A stretch of 64,000 nucleotides of DNA from positions 1-64,000 of the forward strand of contig MGPB01000014.1 in the NCBI GenBank assembly GCA_001795455.1. Direction: 5' to 3'. The notes under the pieces were generated by a model. It was not told the DNA's origin and searched no databases. It saw only the letters and a list, made by a program, of their open reading frames with translations. Below are positions 40,354-49,254 of the stretch, piece by piece (the stretch's first letter is position 1; every line of letters begins with the position of its first letter). Made by a program: the position numbers and the translations under genes. This DNA comes from Curvibacter sp. GWA2_63_95. Its GTDB lineage: Bacteria > Pseudomonadota > Gammaproteobacteria > Burkholderiales > Burkholderiaceae_C.

Positions 40354-41274
40354 CTACCGATAGGTGGCCTTAGATCTCTCTACCTTAACGTTTTCAAACC
40401 CAGAAATTCTCAGGAAATGCTCAACTTCACGCAAAGGTGTCTTCTGTTTGGGTCCAAGTATGACTCGTGAAATTGGCATCCGCTCCTTCTCTAACAACGA
40501 AAACTCTCTATAGGCAATGATGCTGTTCCTAGTAGCGCGATACTTGACGTCCTCACTATCGTGACCGTGAACTAAATAGCTTAAAAGTCGAACCTCTCGC
40601 TCCTCCCTGAACGCATTCGTTTTCAACAAGAACCACTTATCAACCAGGGAGAGAATCAATTGGCTAAGTCGGTCTTCTGCTGCTTTTTCTTTGGCGATAT
40701 CTTCGTCACTCTTTGGGCCGCGGAGTAGTTCTGCGAGCTTGTTCAATTGATTCAAGCCAGCAGCACTTAAGCTCGCTTTCATTTCCTCAAACGGAGGTCT
40801 CAGCTTTCGCTCATGTTCATCCTCCTCGTAGAGAACGTTAAAGCGTTGGAAACCGGCCCTATGTTGGAAAAAGTTGAAACTGCCAAGCCAGTCCAAATAC
40901 TTGGCTGAAAAACCTATCGAAAAGCCATTGGCGTCATCAGCGTAGCCACGCCACTGACTTAGAAGATCGCCTTCTTTAGATAAGCATAGACCGAGTCCTT
41001 CAAATAGTTCTTCTAGAAAATCAACACGCGTCAACAGCGAGGAAATCTTCTGAGCGTCAATCTTGTCGGATTCAGCTAACCTTTTGATGACCGCAGAAAC
41101 TAGCTTTCCCTCAAGAGAATCATTGGAAAGAGTAAGCGCCGAGAGCCAAATTGTCCCGTTCGAAATGATCTGCTGAAACGTGGATGTAGAACAATAGTGA
41201 TAAAGAACCTCATCAACCTCAGCTAGGGGAATTGGCCCTAGCAATCCTCCCGTTGCCACTTCGTGCGTAGACAT
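40354..41274 (-). CDS. DUF2971 domain protein
   Basis: A 306-residue protein with the DUF2971 pattern: LYHYCSTSTFQQIISNGTIW and LSALTLSNDSLEG near the N terminus, then LLSQWRGYADDANGFSIGFS and the late FREEREVRLLSYL. The family is widespread, patchy and often found in genomic islands; no activity is proven, though the conserved Arg/Glu/His residues suggest an enzyme. GC is much lower than the surroundings, consistent with recent acquisition together with the gene at 39486. No phage or transposase genes are adjacent. Confidence 0.85.
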   Translation of the reverse strand: MSTHEVATGGLLGPIPLAEVDEVLYHYCSTSTFQQIISNGTIWLSALTLSNDSLEGKLVSAVIKRLAESDKIDAQKISSLLTRVDFLEELFEGLGLCLSKEGDLLSQWRGYADDANGFSIGFSAKYLDWLGSFNFFQHRAGFQRFNVLYEEDEHERKLRPPFEEMKASLSAAGLNQLNKLAELLRGPKSDEDIAKEKAAEDRLSQLILSLVDKWFLLKTNAFREEREVRLLSYLVHGHDSEDVKYRATRNSIIAYREFSLLEKERMPISRVILGPKQKTPLREVEHFLRISGFENVKVERSKATYR

Positions 41275-41430
41275 AATTTTTACTCCCGATTGTCTAAGGC
41301 ATTTTAGGACTCAGGTGCCAAGAACTAACGACGCTATAGCTACGTTGAGTCGCTACACATTTCGCTATTCACCAAAGCATTCCTAGAATTCCTCCTCCAG
41401 ACTTCTCTCATCACCACAAGAGAAGTCCCC

Positions 41431-41778
41431 ATGCCCATCACCTGCTTCATCCGCTACGAAATCGACCCGTTCAAGAAAGACCAGTTCACGGCCTATGCTG
41501 AAAACTGGGCCCGCATCATTCCCCGCCTGGGCGGGCATTTGCTGGGCTACTTTGTGCCGCACGAGGGCAGCAACTACGAGGCGTGGGGGCTGATCTCCTT
41601 CCCTAGCCTGGCGGCGTATGAGGCCTACCGCCAGCGCCTGAGTGCCGACGACGAGGCGCAGGCGAACTTTGCGTTTGCGCAGCGCGAGCGATTTATCCTG
41701 AAGGAAGAGCGCACCTTTCCCCAGCCGGTGCCCGCCAGCTATCTGCAGGCGCCCACGGGCTATATTGAAGCCGCATGA
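41431..41778 (+). CDS. NIPSNAP-family protein
   Basis: A 115-residue ferredoxin-like alpha+beta barrel protein with the NIPSNAP pattern [39 protein letters not shown] and FILKEERTF. Bacterial members often accompany regulators or degradative enzymes, with unknown biochemical role. Its stop overlaps the start of the next regulator gene (ATGA), showing co-translation. AGAGAAG at 41418-41424 may serve as ribosome site. Confidence 0.85.
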   Translation: MPITCFIRYEIDPFKKDQFTAYAENWARIIPRLGGHLLGYFVPHEGSNYEAWGLISFPSLAAYEAYRQRLSADDEAQANFAFAQRERFILKEERTFPQPVPASYLQAPTGYIEAA

Positions 41779-42491
41779 CATCTCCCTCCCCCGCCCCGTT
41801 TGAACCCCGGCTGGCCAGCGTGGCCGCGGTGATTGCCGACGCCACGCGGGCGCGCATGCTGAGCTACTTGCTGGCGGGCGACTATGCCAGCGCGGGCGAG
41901 TTGGCGCGGGCTGCGTCCGTGTCGCCCGCCACGGCCAGCGGGCACCTGGGCAAGCTGATGGCGGCAGAGCTGCTGGTGTGTGAGCAGCGCGGTCGGTACC
42001 GCTACTACAAGCTGGCCGACGACGAAGTGGCCCACGCGCTGGAAGCGCTGGCGCTGATGGCCGAGCGCCGCACCCACACCGCCGCCTGGGCCAACCCCAC
42101 GCGCCAGCGGCTGCGCTTTGCCCGCTGCTGCTACGGGCACCTGGCGGGGCAACTGGGCGTGGAGCTGTTTTCTCAGCTCTTGTCCAAAGAATGGCTCAGC
42201 CCCGCGGGCGATGGCTACCTGCTCACCGCCCAAGGCAAGGCCGGGCTGGACGCGATGGGCTTTGTGGTGGATGGCATGGACACCTCCTCCGCATCCGCCC
42301 GCCTGGCCTACCGCTGCCTGGACTGGTCCGAACGACGCGACCACATGGCCGGCAAGCTGCCCAAGGCGCTGCTGGCGCACTGCCTGCAACACGGCTGGCT
42401 GCGCCGCCATGAAGGGGAACGCGCGCTGGAGGTGACGCCGCTGGGGCGCAAGCATCTGGCAGGCTTGCTGCCTTCGGTCAACGCGCTGTAG
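41775..42491 (+). CDS. ArsR-type winged helix-turn-helix regulator
   Basis: A 238-residue regulator. The N-terminal ArsR-like domain reads [20 protein letters not shown] then [26 protein letters not shown]. The C-terminal about 140 residues are larger than in metal sensors and contain a Cys-rich spot ([12 protein letters not shown]) and [13 protein letters not shown] with His. This is the longer ArsR group typical of Burkholderiales, which pairs with small NIPSNAP- or DoxX-like genes. Ligand unknown. Confidence 0.82.
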   Translation: MTSPSPAPFEPRLASVAAVIADATRARMLSYLLAGDYASAGELARAASVSPATASGHLGKLMAAELLVCEQRGRYRYYKLADDEVAHALEALALMAERRTHTAAWANPTRQRLRFARCCYGHLAGQLGVELFSQLLSKEWLSPAGDGYLLTAQGKAGLDAMGFVVDGMDTSSASARLAYRCLDWSERRDHMAGKLPKALLAHCLQHGWLRRHEGERALEVTPLGRKHLAGLLPSVNAL

Positions 42492-42503
42492 CTTGCAGCG
42501 CCG

Positions 42504-43406
42504 TCACGCGCGCCCAAAGTGCTTTAACGCGTACTCCACCAATGCTTTCAGCTTGGCGGGCTGCTGGCGTCTGCTGGGGTAGTACAGGTAGAAGCCGGGA
42601 AAGGTGGGCGAGAACTCGCTGAGTACGCGTGTCAGCTTCTTGGTGCGAATGTGGGGAAGCGCAAGTTGCTCAAAGATGTAGGCCAGCCCCAGGCCATCCA
42701 GCGCGGCATCCAGCGCAAACAAGGAGTCGCTGATGGTGAGGCGCCCGCCAATCTCATGCTCCACGGTACTGCCATCCACCGTGAATTCCCATTTGTGGAT
42801 GCTCCCACTCCCCGAAAACCGAAACCGCACGCAGTTGTGCTCCGCCAAATCGGAGGGGTGACGCGGCACCGGGTGCTGCTTGAAATACGCGGGCGAGCCG
42901 ACGACAGCCGCCGCCACAGGGCCGCCCAGCGGGATGGCGACCATGTCCTTCTGCACACTCTCGCCCAAACGGATACCGGCATCAAAGCCGCGCTCCACAA
43001 TGTCCACATACCCTTCATCGCTGGACAATTCGATGTGCACATCGGGGTAGGTTTTCATGAAGCCGGCCAACAGCGGCTGCAGCACCATGGCAATCGAGAC
43101 GCGCGCCGCACTGATGCGCAACACGCCCGATGGCCGCCCCTGGAGAGCATTGAGTTCTTCGCCTGCGTTGAGCACATCGCCCAGCGCGGGCGCGATTTTC
43201 AGCAAATAGGCTTCGCCCGCTTCGGTCAGGCTGATGCTGCGCGTGGTGCGGTTCAGCAGGCGCACGCCCAGTCGGCCTTCCAGCTGCCGAATCGCCTGGC
43301 TGAGTGCGGACGGGGACACCTCCAGCACGGCCGCCGCCGCAGAGAAGCCGCGATGTTCGGCCACCTTCCAGAACGCCACCAGTCCATCGAGTTGATTGAG
43401 CTTCAT
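42504..43406 (-). CDS. LysR-family transcriptional regulator
   Basis: A 300-residue LysR regulator with helix-turn-helix at about 3-60 (NQLDGLVAFWKVAEHRGFSA and LEVSPSALSQAIRQLEGRLG) and a substrate-binding domain including RISAARVSIAMVLQPLLAGF. The start codon lies two bases from a perfect 8-base dyad, probably its own operator, and it diverges from an MdaB-like quinone reductase. This arrangement is typical for LysR control of NAD(P)H:quinone reductases. Confidence 0.93.
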   Translation of the reverse strand: MKLNQLDGLVAFWKVAEHRGFSAAAAVLEVSPSALSQAIRQLEGRLGVRLLNRTTRSISLTEAGEAYLLKIAPALGDVLNAGEELNALQGRPSGVLRISAARVSIAMVLQPLLAGFMKTYPDVHIELSSDEGYVDIVERGFDAGIRLGESVQKDMVAIPLGGPVAAAVVGSPAYFKQHPVPRHPSDLAEHNCVRFRFSGSGSIHKWEFTVDGSTVEHEIGGRLTISDSLFALDAALDGLGLAYIFEQLALPHIRTKKLTRVLSEFSPTFPGFYLYYPSRRQQPAKLKALVEYALKHFGRA

Positions 43407-43407
43407 A

Positions 43408-43428
43408 TTGTGAAGTTTAGCTTCACAA
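43408..43428. promoter_or_regulatory. Perfect dyad TTGTGAAG-N5-CTTCACAA, probable LysR operator
   Basis: Eight-base arms with a five-base spacer between the divergent lysR and mdaB-like genes. It contains the T-N11-A pattern favoured by LysR proteins. Confidence 0.7.
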
Positions 43429-43531
43429 GGTAGTGAGCATTCAGGGGTTTTTCTTTGAAGTCGATCTACCTACAGTCACCAGCACCCAACCCTATCAACG
43501 CCTCGTGGTGAGGCGACTTCAAGGAAAAATT

Positions 43532-44182
43532 GTGAAAAAAGCATTGATCATCCACGCCCACCAGCGCTATGCAGGCATGGCGGCCGGTGGACTGAACACC
43601 ACCATGGCCGGCGTGCTGGCAGACGAAATGGGGCTGCTCGGCTTCGAGGTGCGGCACACCCACATCGAGCAAGGCTATGACGTGAACGCTGAGGTCCAGC
43701 ACCACCTCTGGGCCGACGTCGTCATCCTGCAATCACCGGTGTACTGGTTCGGCATGCCATGGATCTACAAGAAGTATGTCGACGAGGTGTTTACGGCCAG
43801 CCTGATGCAAGGCGTGTTCCTGGCCAGCGACGGCCGCACCCGCGAAGATCCGAGCAAGCAGTATGGCTCTGGCGGCCTGCTGCAGGGCAGGCAGTACATG
43901 ATGTCCCTGACCTGGAACGCCCCGGCTGAAGCATTCGGAGACGCCCGCCAGGAGCTGTTTGAGGGCAGAACAGTCGACGATGTGCTCATCACCAACACCG
44001 CCAACTACAAGTTCTGTGGGATGGACATCGTGCCCTCCTTCTCGTGCTTCGATGTGATGAAGCAGCCCGATATTGAGGGCGACATCGTGCGGCTGCGTGC
44101 GCATCTGCAACACGCATTCGCCACCACAAAGGCGCCTGCGGGTGGCGTTTCTCAGAAAGTGCTTGACGCACAAACCTACTAG
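43532..44182 (+). CDS. MdaB-like NAD(P)H:quinone oxidoreductase
   Basis: A 216-residue flavodoxin-fold quinone reductase (MdaB/NQO type) performing two-electron reduction of quinones with FAD or FMN. The start is VKKALIIHAHQRYAGM, then LQSPVYWFGMPWIYKKYVDE, typical for MdaB, and GGLLQGRQYMMSLTWNAP. I chose GTG 43532 (AAGGA seven bases upstream); the open frame extends to 43433. Probably induced by the divergent LysR regulator under quinone or oxidative stress. Confidence 0.88.
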   Translation: MKKALIIHAHQRYAGMAAGGLNTTMAGVLADEMGLLGFEVRHTHIEQGYDVNAEVQHHLWADVVILQSPVYWFGMPWIYKKYVDEVFTASLMQGVFLASDGRTREDPSKQYGSGGLLQGRQYMMSLTWNAPAEAFGDARQELFEGRTVDDVLITNTANYKFCGMDIVPSFSCFDVMKQPDIEGDIVRLRAHLQHAFATTKAPAGGVSQKVLDAQTY

Positions 44183-44189
44183 TTGGTAG
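44176..44189. promoter_or_regulatory. Probable TetR operator upstream of tetR-type gene
   Basis: CTACTAGTTGGTAG, 10 bases before the tetR-type ATG. The same element in inverted orientation (CTACCAACTAATAG) occurs at 44829, upstream of the next gene. Confidence 0.6.
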
Positions 44190-44199
44190 ACTGCGCGTC

Positions 44200-44784
44200 A
44201 TGGACACCGAACTCTCCCCCAAAGCCGCCGAAATCGTTGCCTGCGCGCGGTCGCTATTGGCGGCTGGGGGGTACAACGGGTTTAGCTATGCCGATGTGTC
44301 GGCTGCCGTGGCCATTAGCAAGCCCAGCATCCACCACCACTTTGCCAGCAAGGCGGAGCTGGTGCGTGTGGTGCTGGTGCGCTACCGCGCAGAGATCCGC
44401 ACCGGGGTGGCTGCGCTGGAGCGGCAGGTGCCCGCCCCTGTGGCGCAGCTGCAGGCCTACACGGATTACTGGTCGGCCTGTATCCGGGATGGCAGTCTGC
44501 CCTTTTGCATCTGCGCCATGCTGGCGGCGGAGCTGCCGGCCATCCCTGCCGAGGTGGCAGACGAAGTACGTGGCCATTTTTCCGAATTGAGCGCCTGGCT
44601 CACAGGGGTGCTGACCCGCGGCGCGGCGCAAAAAGTGTTCTTCCTGCAGGCCACGCCCGAAGAAGAGGCCAGAACCTTCATGGCCACCGTGCACGGCGCG
44701 ATGCTCTCGGCCCGCGCGTTTGGTGAGCCGGACATGTTCCCCCGCATCGTTCAGCCGCTGCTGCTCCGGCTGACGTCTCCCTGA
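44200..44784 (+). CDS. TetR-family transcriptional regulator
   Basis: A 194-residue TetR regulator. The N-terminal helix-turn-helix reads IVACARSLLAAGGYNGFSYA and ISKPSIHHHFASKAELV; the C-terminal ligand domain contains two cysteines in PFCICAML, reminiscent of thiol- or aldehyde-responsive members. Matching operator-like sequences flank the gene on both sides (44176 and 44829), so it likely represses itself and the membrane protein gene at 44858. Confidence 0.9.
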   Translation: MDTELSPKAAEIVACARSLLAAGGYNGFSYADVSAAVAISKPSIHHHFASKAELVRVVLVRYRAEIRTGVAALERQVPAPVAQLQAYTDYWSACIRDGSLPFCICAMLAAELPAIPAEVADEVRGHFSELSAWLTGVLTRGAAQKVFFLQATPEEEARTFMATVHGAMLSARAFGEPDMFPRIVQPLLLRLTSP

Positions 44785-44828
44785 GCATTTCGCAGTTCGT
44801 CGCTCCCCCGTTTTTTTACCCCATCAAT

Positions 44829-44842
44829 CTACCAACTAATAG
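44829..44842. promoter_or_regulatory. Probable TetR operator upstream of membrane protein gene
   Basis: CTACCAACTAATAG, the reverse complement of the site at 44176 with a single difference. It lies 15 bases before the ATG of the next gene. Confidence 0.6.
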
Positions 44843-44857
44843 ATAGGAAGCCTCGCC

Positions 44858-45352
44858 ATGCCAAACCCTCTTTCCGTCCTGGGCATCGTCCACACCGCCA
44901 TCAGCCTAGTGCCCGTGGTGGCCGGTGTCTACAGCTTTGCCAAGTACCGCAGCATCCAACCGGCCACGCGGTCCGGCAAGGTCTACCTGGGTGGGCTGCT
45001 GCTTGCGGTGCTCACCGCGTTCGGCCTGTCCAGCACCGACGGCTTCAACCCCGGGCACGCCCTGGGCATCTTGGCGCTGCTGGCGGTGTCTGGCAGCCTG
45101 CTGATTCCGCGCCTGTCCTTTTTGGGCTGGGCGCGGCCCTACCTGGCGACCTTTGGCCTGTCGTTCAGCTTCTTCCTGACGCTGGTGCCGGGCATCAACG
45201 AGACGCTGACCCGCCTGCCCGCCGGGCAACCCCTGGCCAGCGGGCCGGAGCACCCATTGGTGCAGGGCACGCTGCTGGCCTGGGTCGTCATCTTCCTCGC
45301 CGGCTTCGTCTTCCAGGCCTGGACGCTCCGCGCGCAAAAACAAGCCAAATAG
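44858..45352 (+). CDS. Hypothetical inner-membrane protein, TetR target candidate
   Basis: A 164-residue protein with about five membrane segments: near 7-26, 44-60, 66-84, 90-110 and 137-155. It has the family-like start PLSVLGIVHTAISLVPVVAG seen in small uncharacterised membrane proteins related to DUF2306-type sequences. No catalytic motif. Its promoter region contains a copy of the TetR-type operator, so it is probably the regulated target. Its stop codon is the first part of a dispersed repeat. Confidence 0.7.
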   Translation: MPNPLSVLGIVHTAISLVPVVAGVYSFAKYRSIQPATRSGKVYLGGLLLAVLTAFGLSSTDGFNPGHALGILALLAVSGSLLIPRLSFLGWARPYLATFGLSFSFFLTLVPGINETLTRLPAGQPLASGPEHPLVQGTLLAWVVIFLAGFVFQAWTLRAQKQAK

Positions 45353-45406
45353 GCCTCCAGCCCAGGTGGAATATGCGCGAGCAGCTTCTGTTTTGATAGC
45401 AATCAG
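45351..45406 (-). repeat. Dispersed repeat, copy 8, shared by two convergent genes
   Basis: GGCCTCCAGCCCAGGTGGAA then TATGCGCGAGCAGCTTCTGTTTTGATAGCAATC. The stop codons of both flanking genes lie at its two ends. Confidence 0.85.
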
Positions 45407-46155
45407 GCCTGCGCCAAGGCCACCGCGTCGGCACCCGCGGGGATGCGCATGGGCGCGGCCGGGTCGGTCACGGCGCGCCACACAGCCTCGACCACATCCT
45501 GCGCATAGGTCACCGGTGTGGCGGTGTCGCGCACAGCGGCGAACACGCGTTGTGTGAAGTCGGCGTAGGCCTCATGGGTACTGCCTGCCATGCGTGGGCG
45601 GGCGTTGTCGCCAAAACGGGTGCTGGGCGCACGCCCGGGCAACACGAGCCGGGCGCGCACGTGAAAGGGCTCCAACTCCAGCGCCAGCGATTCGGTGAAC
45701 GCATTCACCGCCGCCTTGCTGGCGGTATAGACCGACAGCAGCGGCAGCGGCTTGAGCGTGACGCTGGAGGTGACGTTGACCACCACCCCCGCGCGCCGTT
45801 GCCGGAACTGCGGCAGCACGGCCTGCGTCATCGCCATGGTGCCGAAGGTGTTGGTCTCGAAAACCTCGCGCACGCTGGGCAGCGCCATGCCTTCCAGCGG
45901 CGCCAGCAAGCCTACACCGGCGTTGTTGACCAGGGCGTCGATGGGGCCGGCCGCCTCCACACAACGCCGGATGCTGTCGGCATCGGTCACGTCCAGCGCC
46001 AGCAGGCGCAGCCGGTCGGAGGGGGGCAACAGGCCTTCGCGCGGGGTGCGCATGGTGGCCACCACGCGCCAGCCTTTGTCGAGAAAAAAACGGGCCGTCT
46101 CCAGGCCAAAGCCCGACGAACAACCGGTAATGAGAACAGTGGAAATGGCAGACAT
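45403..46155 (-). CDS. Short-chain dehydrogenase/reductase
   Basis: A 250-residue SDR with cofactor motif TGCSSGFG, NNAG (LVNNAGVGLL) and catalytic YxxxK in SVYTASKAAVNAF. It is the classical type that oxidises or reduces alcohols/ketones with NAD(P). The start is ATG 46155 with AAGGAG six bases upstream; a TTG two codons earlier is less likely. It diverges from an AraC regulator that probably controls it. The last codons run into a dispersed repeat. Confidence 0.93.
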   Translation of the reverse strand: MSAISTVLITGCSSGFGLETARFFLDKGWRVVATMRTPREGLLPPSDRLRLLALDVTDADSIRRCVEAAGPIDALVNNAGVGLLAPLEGMALPSVREVFETNTFGTMAMTQAVLPQFRQRRAGVVVNVTSSVTLKPLPLLSVYTASKAAVNAFTESLALELEPFHVRARLVLPGRAPSTRFGDNARPRMAGSTHEAYADFTQRVFAAVRDTATPVTYAQDVVEAVWRAVTDPAAPMRIPAGADAVALAQA

Positions 46156-46249
46156 CAACAACTCCTTGGGGTAAGAGCTGCGTACGATACGTGCCGTAAA
46201 CCGGACTGACTATGCTTAAATGTCCGTTTATTTGTTGAGATGATCCAAT

Positions 46250-47179
46250 ATGGTTGATCCGCTGGCAGAAGTCGTGTCCTTGCTGCAGCCGGGGGCACCG
46301 TTCTCCAAAGTGGTGGTGGCCTCGGCGCCCTGGGCCGTGCGCCGCACCGAGATGGGCCGGCCGTTTTACTTTGTGGTGCTGGAGGGCAGCTGCCAGCTCA
46401 CGGTGGACGGCCCGGCACACAGCGACACCATCACCCTGAACGCAGGCGACTTTGCCCTGATCCCCGCGGCGCGCAGTTTTGCGACCTCCAGCCTGGACCG
46501 GCTGCCGCCCCGCGCGGGCGAAGTGGTGACCACGCCCATCACCGCCATGCCAGGCGGTGCGCGCGTGGGCGACCCCGAGGGCACGGTGGACGTGCGCATG
46601 CTGGTGGGCAACTGCGTGCTGGGTTCGCCAGACGCCGCCTTGCTGGTGCCGCTGCTGCCCCAGTGGGTGCACGTGCGCAGCGAACCGCGCCTGTCCACCC
46701 TGGTGCAACTGCTGGGCGACGAAACCCGCACCGAGCGGCCCGCACGCGACATCGTGATGGCCCGCCTGCTGGAGGTGCTGTTGATAGAAGCCTTCCGGTC
46801 CAGCGCCAGCACGGCGGCATCACCAGGCCTGGTGCGCGGCCTGTCAGACCCCAAACTCGCCCTGGCGCTGCGCAGCATGCATGCGCAGCCCGCAGCGCCC
46901 TGGAACATGGCACAGCTGGCACGCGAAGCCGCCATGTCGCGCTCGGCCTTCTTCGATCGCTTCAGCCGCACGGTCGGTGTCACGCCCATGGACTACCTGC
47001 AGACCTGGCGCATGGCCCTGGCCCAACAGCTGCTGCGACAGCGCGAACTCGCCATCGCCGAGATTGCAGCGCGCGTGGGCTACAGCTCCGTCAGCGCCTT
47101 TGGCGTTGCCTTCACACGCCATGTAGGCGTTCCGCCGGGGCGCTACGCCAAAGGTGAGGTGGACGCCGCCGCAGTGTGA
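46250..47179 (+). CDS. AraC-family regulator with cupin sensor domain
   Basis: A 309-residue regulator. The N-terminal domain (about 1-190) is the cupin_6 type (RPFYFVVLEGSCQLTVDG), followed by two helix-turn-helix motifs: MAQLAREAAMSRSAFFDRFS and IAEIAARVGYSSVSAFGVAF. This subfamily often controls a divergently transcribed SDR, as here (45403-46155). The inducer is unknown. Confidence 0.92.
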   Translation: MVDPLAEVVSLLQPGAPFSKVVVASAPWAVRRTEMGRPFYFVVLEGSCQLTVDGPAHSDTITLNAGDFALIPAARSFATSSLDRLPPRAGEVVTTPITAMPGGARVGDPEGTVDVRMLVGNCVLGSPDAALLVPLLPQWVHVRSEPRLSTLVQLLGDETRTERPARDIVMARLLEVLLIEAFRSSASTAASPGLVRGLSDPKLALALRSMHAQPAAPWNMAQLAREAAMSRSAFFDRFSRTVGVTPMDYLQTWRMALAQQLLRQRELAIAEIAARVGYSSVSAFGVAFTRHVGVPPGRYAKGEVDAAAV

Positions 47180-47185
47180 GCGACC

Positions 47186-47938
47186 TTAGCCACGCCCCAC
47201 AAACGGCATGTTGGTGGCCATGATGGTCATGAACTGCACGTTGGTGGACAGCGGCAGCCGGGCCATGTGCAGCACGGCGTCGGCCACTTCCTGCACGTCC
47301 ATCATGGGTTCCACGGCCACCTCGCCATGGGCCTGCAGCACGCCGGTGGCCATGCGGGCCGACAGCTCGGTGAGCGCGTTGCCAATGTCGATCTGGCCGC
47401 AGGCGATGTTGTACTTGCGGCAGTCCAGCGAGATGGATTTGGTCAGGCCGGTGATGGCGTGTTTGGTGGCGGTGTAGGGGGCAGAGTGGGGGCGCGGCGC
47501 GTGCGCGGAGATGGAGCCGTTGTTGATGATGCGCCCGCCTTGGGGCGTCTGGCTCTTCATGAGGCGGATGGCGCCTTGTGCGCACAAGAAGGAGCCCGTG
47601 AGGTTGGCGTCCACCACGGTTTGCCATTGCGCAAACGTGATGTCTTCGATGTTGACCTTGGGCGCGCCCACACCTGCGTTGTTAAACAGCAGGTCCAGCC
47701 GGCCAAACTTGTCCTGGATGGTGGCAAACAGCTGGTCCACCGATTCGGGCTGGCTCACGTCTGCACACACCGGGTGGGCACGGTCGGTGCCGCTGGCCTG
47801 GGCCACTGCATTCAGCGGCTCGGCCCGCCGCCCGGTCAATACCACGCGGTAGCCCGCTTGCAGCAGCGCCAGGGCCACGGCCCGCCCAATGCCGGTGCCG
47901 GCACCGGTGACCAATGCGACGGGGGAGGTGGTGTTCAT
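47186..47938 (-). CDS. Short-chain dehydrogenase/reductase
   Basis: A 250-residue [11 protein letters not shown] cofactor motif, NNAGVGAP, catalytic Ser-Tyr-Lys with [14 protein letters not shown]. It is not closely similar to the SDR at 45403. The usual serine two strands earlier appears as [11 protein letters not shown]. No partner gene is obvious; it is convergent with the AraC gene and divergent from the outer-membrane protein gene. Substrate unknown. Confidence 0.92.
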   Translation of the reverse strand: MNTTSPVALVTGAGTGIGRAVALALLQAGYRVVLTGRRAEPLNAVAQASGTDRAHPVCADVSQPESVDQLFATIQDKFGRLDLLFNNAGVGAPKVNIEDITFAQWQTVVDANLTGSFLCAQGAIRLMKSQTPQGGRIINNGSISAHAPRPHSAPYTATKHAITGLTKSISLDCRKYNIACGQIDIGNALTELSARMATGVLQAHGEVAVEPMMDVQEVADAVLHMARLPLSTNVQFMTIMATNMPFVGRG

Positions 47939-48195
47939 GTGGGGTCCTTTTAAAAAAATGAGGAGGTCAGTTGGGAAAGCGCTCGATAGGCATCTCGCCC
48001 CGGTGGCCTAGGTAGGCTACATGGCGGCCCGCCGCAAAAAGCCAGGATAGGGGTTTGCCACTACTGCGCCACGGCACATTCAGTCATGTATGGCATTTGC
48101 AGACAAGTCTATTCGCTGCTCTGCTTTTACGCTTCACTCCATCTGCCTTCACCACACCTTCGCAGGGTGTTGGCAGCTGATGGAGACAAAACATA
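47939..48195. other. Intergenic stretch before the aromatic catabolic cluster
   Basis: No gene is supported here. The right half is AT-richer and presumably holds the promoter of the outer-membrane protein gene. I see no clear operator. Confidence 0.4.
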
Positions 48196-49188
48196 ATGAA
48201 TTCAACTTTTGCATTGGGTCGTGTTCCGGGCTACTGTGGCGTTTGCCTCCTGCCGCTGCTTGCAGGATATGCATTCGCCCAAACACCGTCAGTCACCCAG
48301 CCCGGAGGGCTGAACCTGGGTGTGACGAGCTTTTACGATGGTTTTTCGGGTGGCCCGGGCTGGGCCTGGCAAACCACACTTCGCCATTCGGATGCCAAGA
48401 AGATGGCGGACGCAAATGGCAACGCGAGTGCCATATTCAAAGACCCCAGCATCCAAAGCGATGTCATGGTCAATCAACTCTCTTATGCATTCACACAAAC
48501 GATGGGAGGATGGCGGCCCGCTTTGATGGTGATCGTTCCGGTGGTGACACTAGACACCCACTTCGGCCAGGGCCCGTCCCTGAAAAGCGGTGGTACCGGG
48601 TTGGGTGACATTTCGCTAGATGCCTCGCTGCAATCGGAGCCGGCAACCAACGCAGATGGTGGGCGCCTGTTTGTGCAGCGCTTTGCGGCATCTTTGATCC
48701 TTCCTACCGGTGAGTACAAGAAGGACGTCGATATCAACCAGGGCTCTGGGTACGCATCCTTTAACCCTTATTGGGCTGCAACGCTTTTCCCCGCACCGCG
48801 TTGGGAGATGAGCTGGCGCGCCCACTACCTCTACAACTTCAAAAACGAATCACCTGCCGCCAGTCGAGCACAACAGATCAATGGCCAAGCCGTCACTAAC
48901 ACGCAAGCAGGGGATGCCGCCTGGATCAACTTTGCAGCCTCCTACGCCATCACACCCGATGTGAGCCTGGGCATCAATGGCTACTACTTTGAACAACTCT
49001 CCAACAACCGCGCCAACGGTGTGGAGCTGGCAGACACGAAAGAACGTGTGCTGGGCATCGGACCCGGAATGATGTGGCGGATCAACCCAAAGCAAGCCCT
49101 GTGGTTCAACGCGTACACCGAGAGCATGGCCCGCAACCGCGCGGCTTCGAACTTGAACTTGCAAGTACGCACGGTTTTCTCCTTCTAG
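48196..49188 (+). CDS. Outer-membrane protein, phenol MetA-deg-like transporter
   Basis: A 330-residue protein with a signal peptide (GVCLLPLLAGYAFAQ, cleavage after AFA) and a beta-barrel pattern of alternating residues ending in TVFSF, a typical terminal phenylalanine for outer-membrane insertion. It matches the SphA/MetA-pathway phenol-degradation family (Phenol_MetA_deg), whose members sit in aromatic catabolic operons and probably let substrates enter. It is the first gene of the cluster 48-53 kb, followed by an AAHS-type transporter. Confidence 0.85.
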   Translation: MNSTFALGRVPGYCGVCLLPLLAGYAFAQTPSVTQPGGLNLGVTSFYDGFSGGPGWAWQTTLRHSDAKKMADANGNASAIFKDPSIQSDVMVNQLSYAFTQTMGGWRPALMVIVPVVTLDTHFGQGPSLKSGGTGLGDISLDASLQSEPATNADGGRLFVQRFAASLILPTGEYKKDVDINQGSGYASFNPYWAATLFPAPRWEMSWRAHYLYNFKNESPAASRAQQINGQAVTNTQAGDAAWINFAASYAITPDVSLGINGYYFEQLSNNRANGVELADTKERVLGIGPGMMWRINPKQALWFNAYTESMARNRAASNLNLQVRTVFSF

Positions 49189-49254
49189 GCTGCCTCAACG
49201 GCTTGCGCTACGGCGGGTAGCCATAGTTGCCCGCAAACCCTCACAAAAATCATC

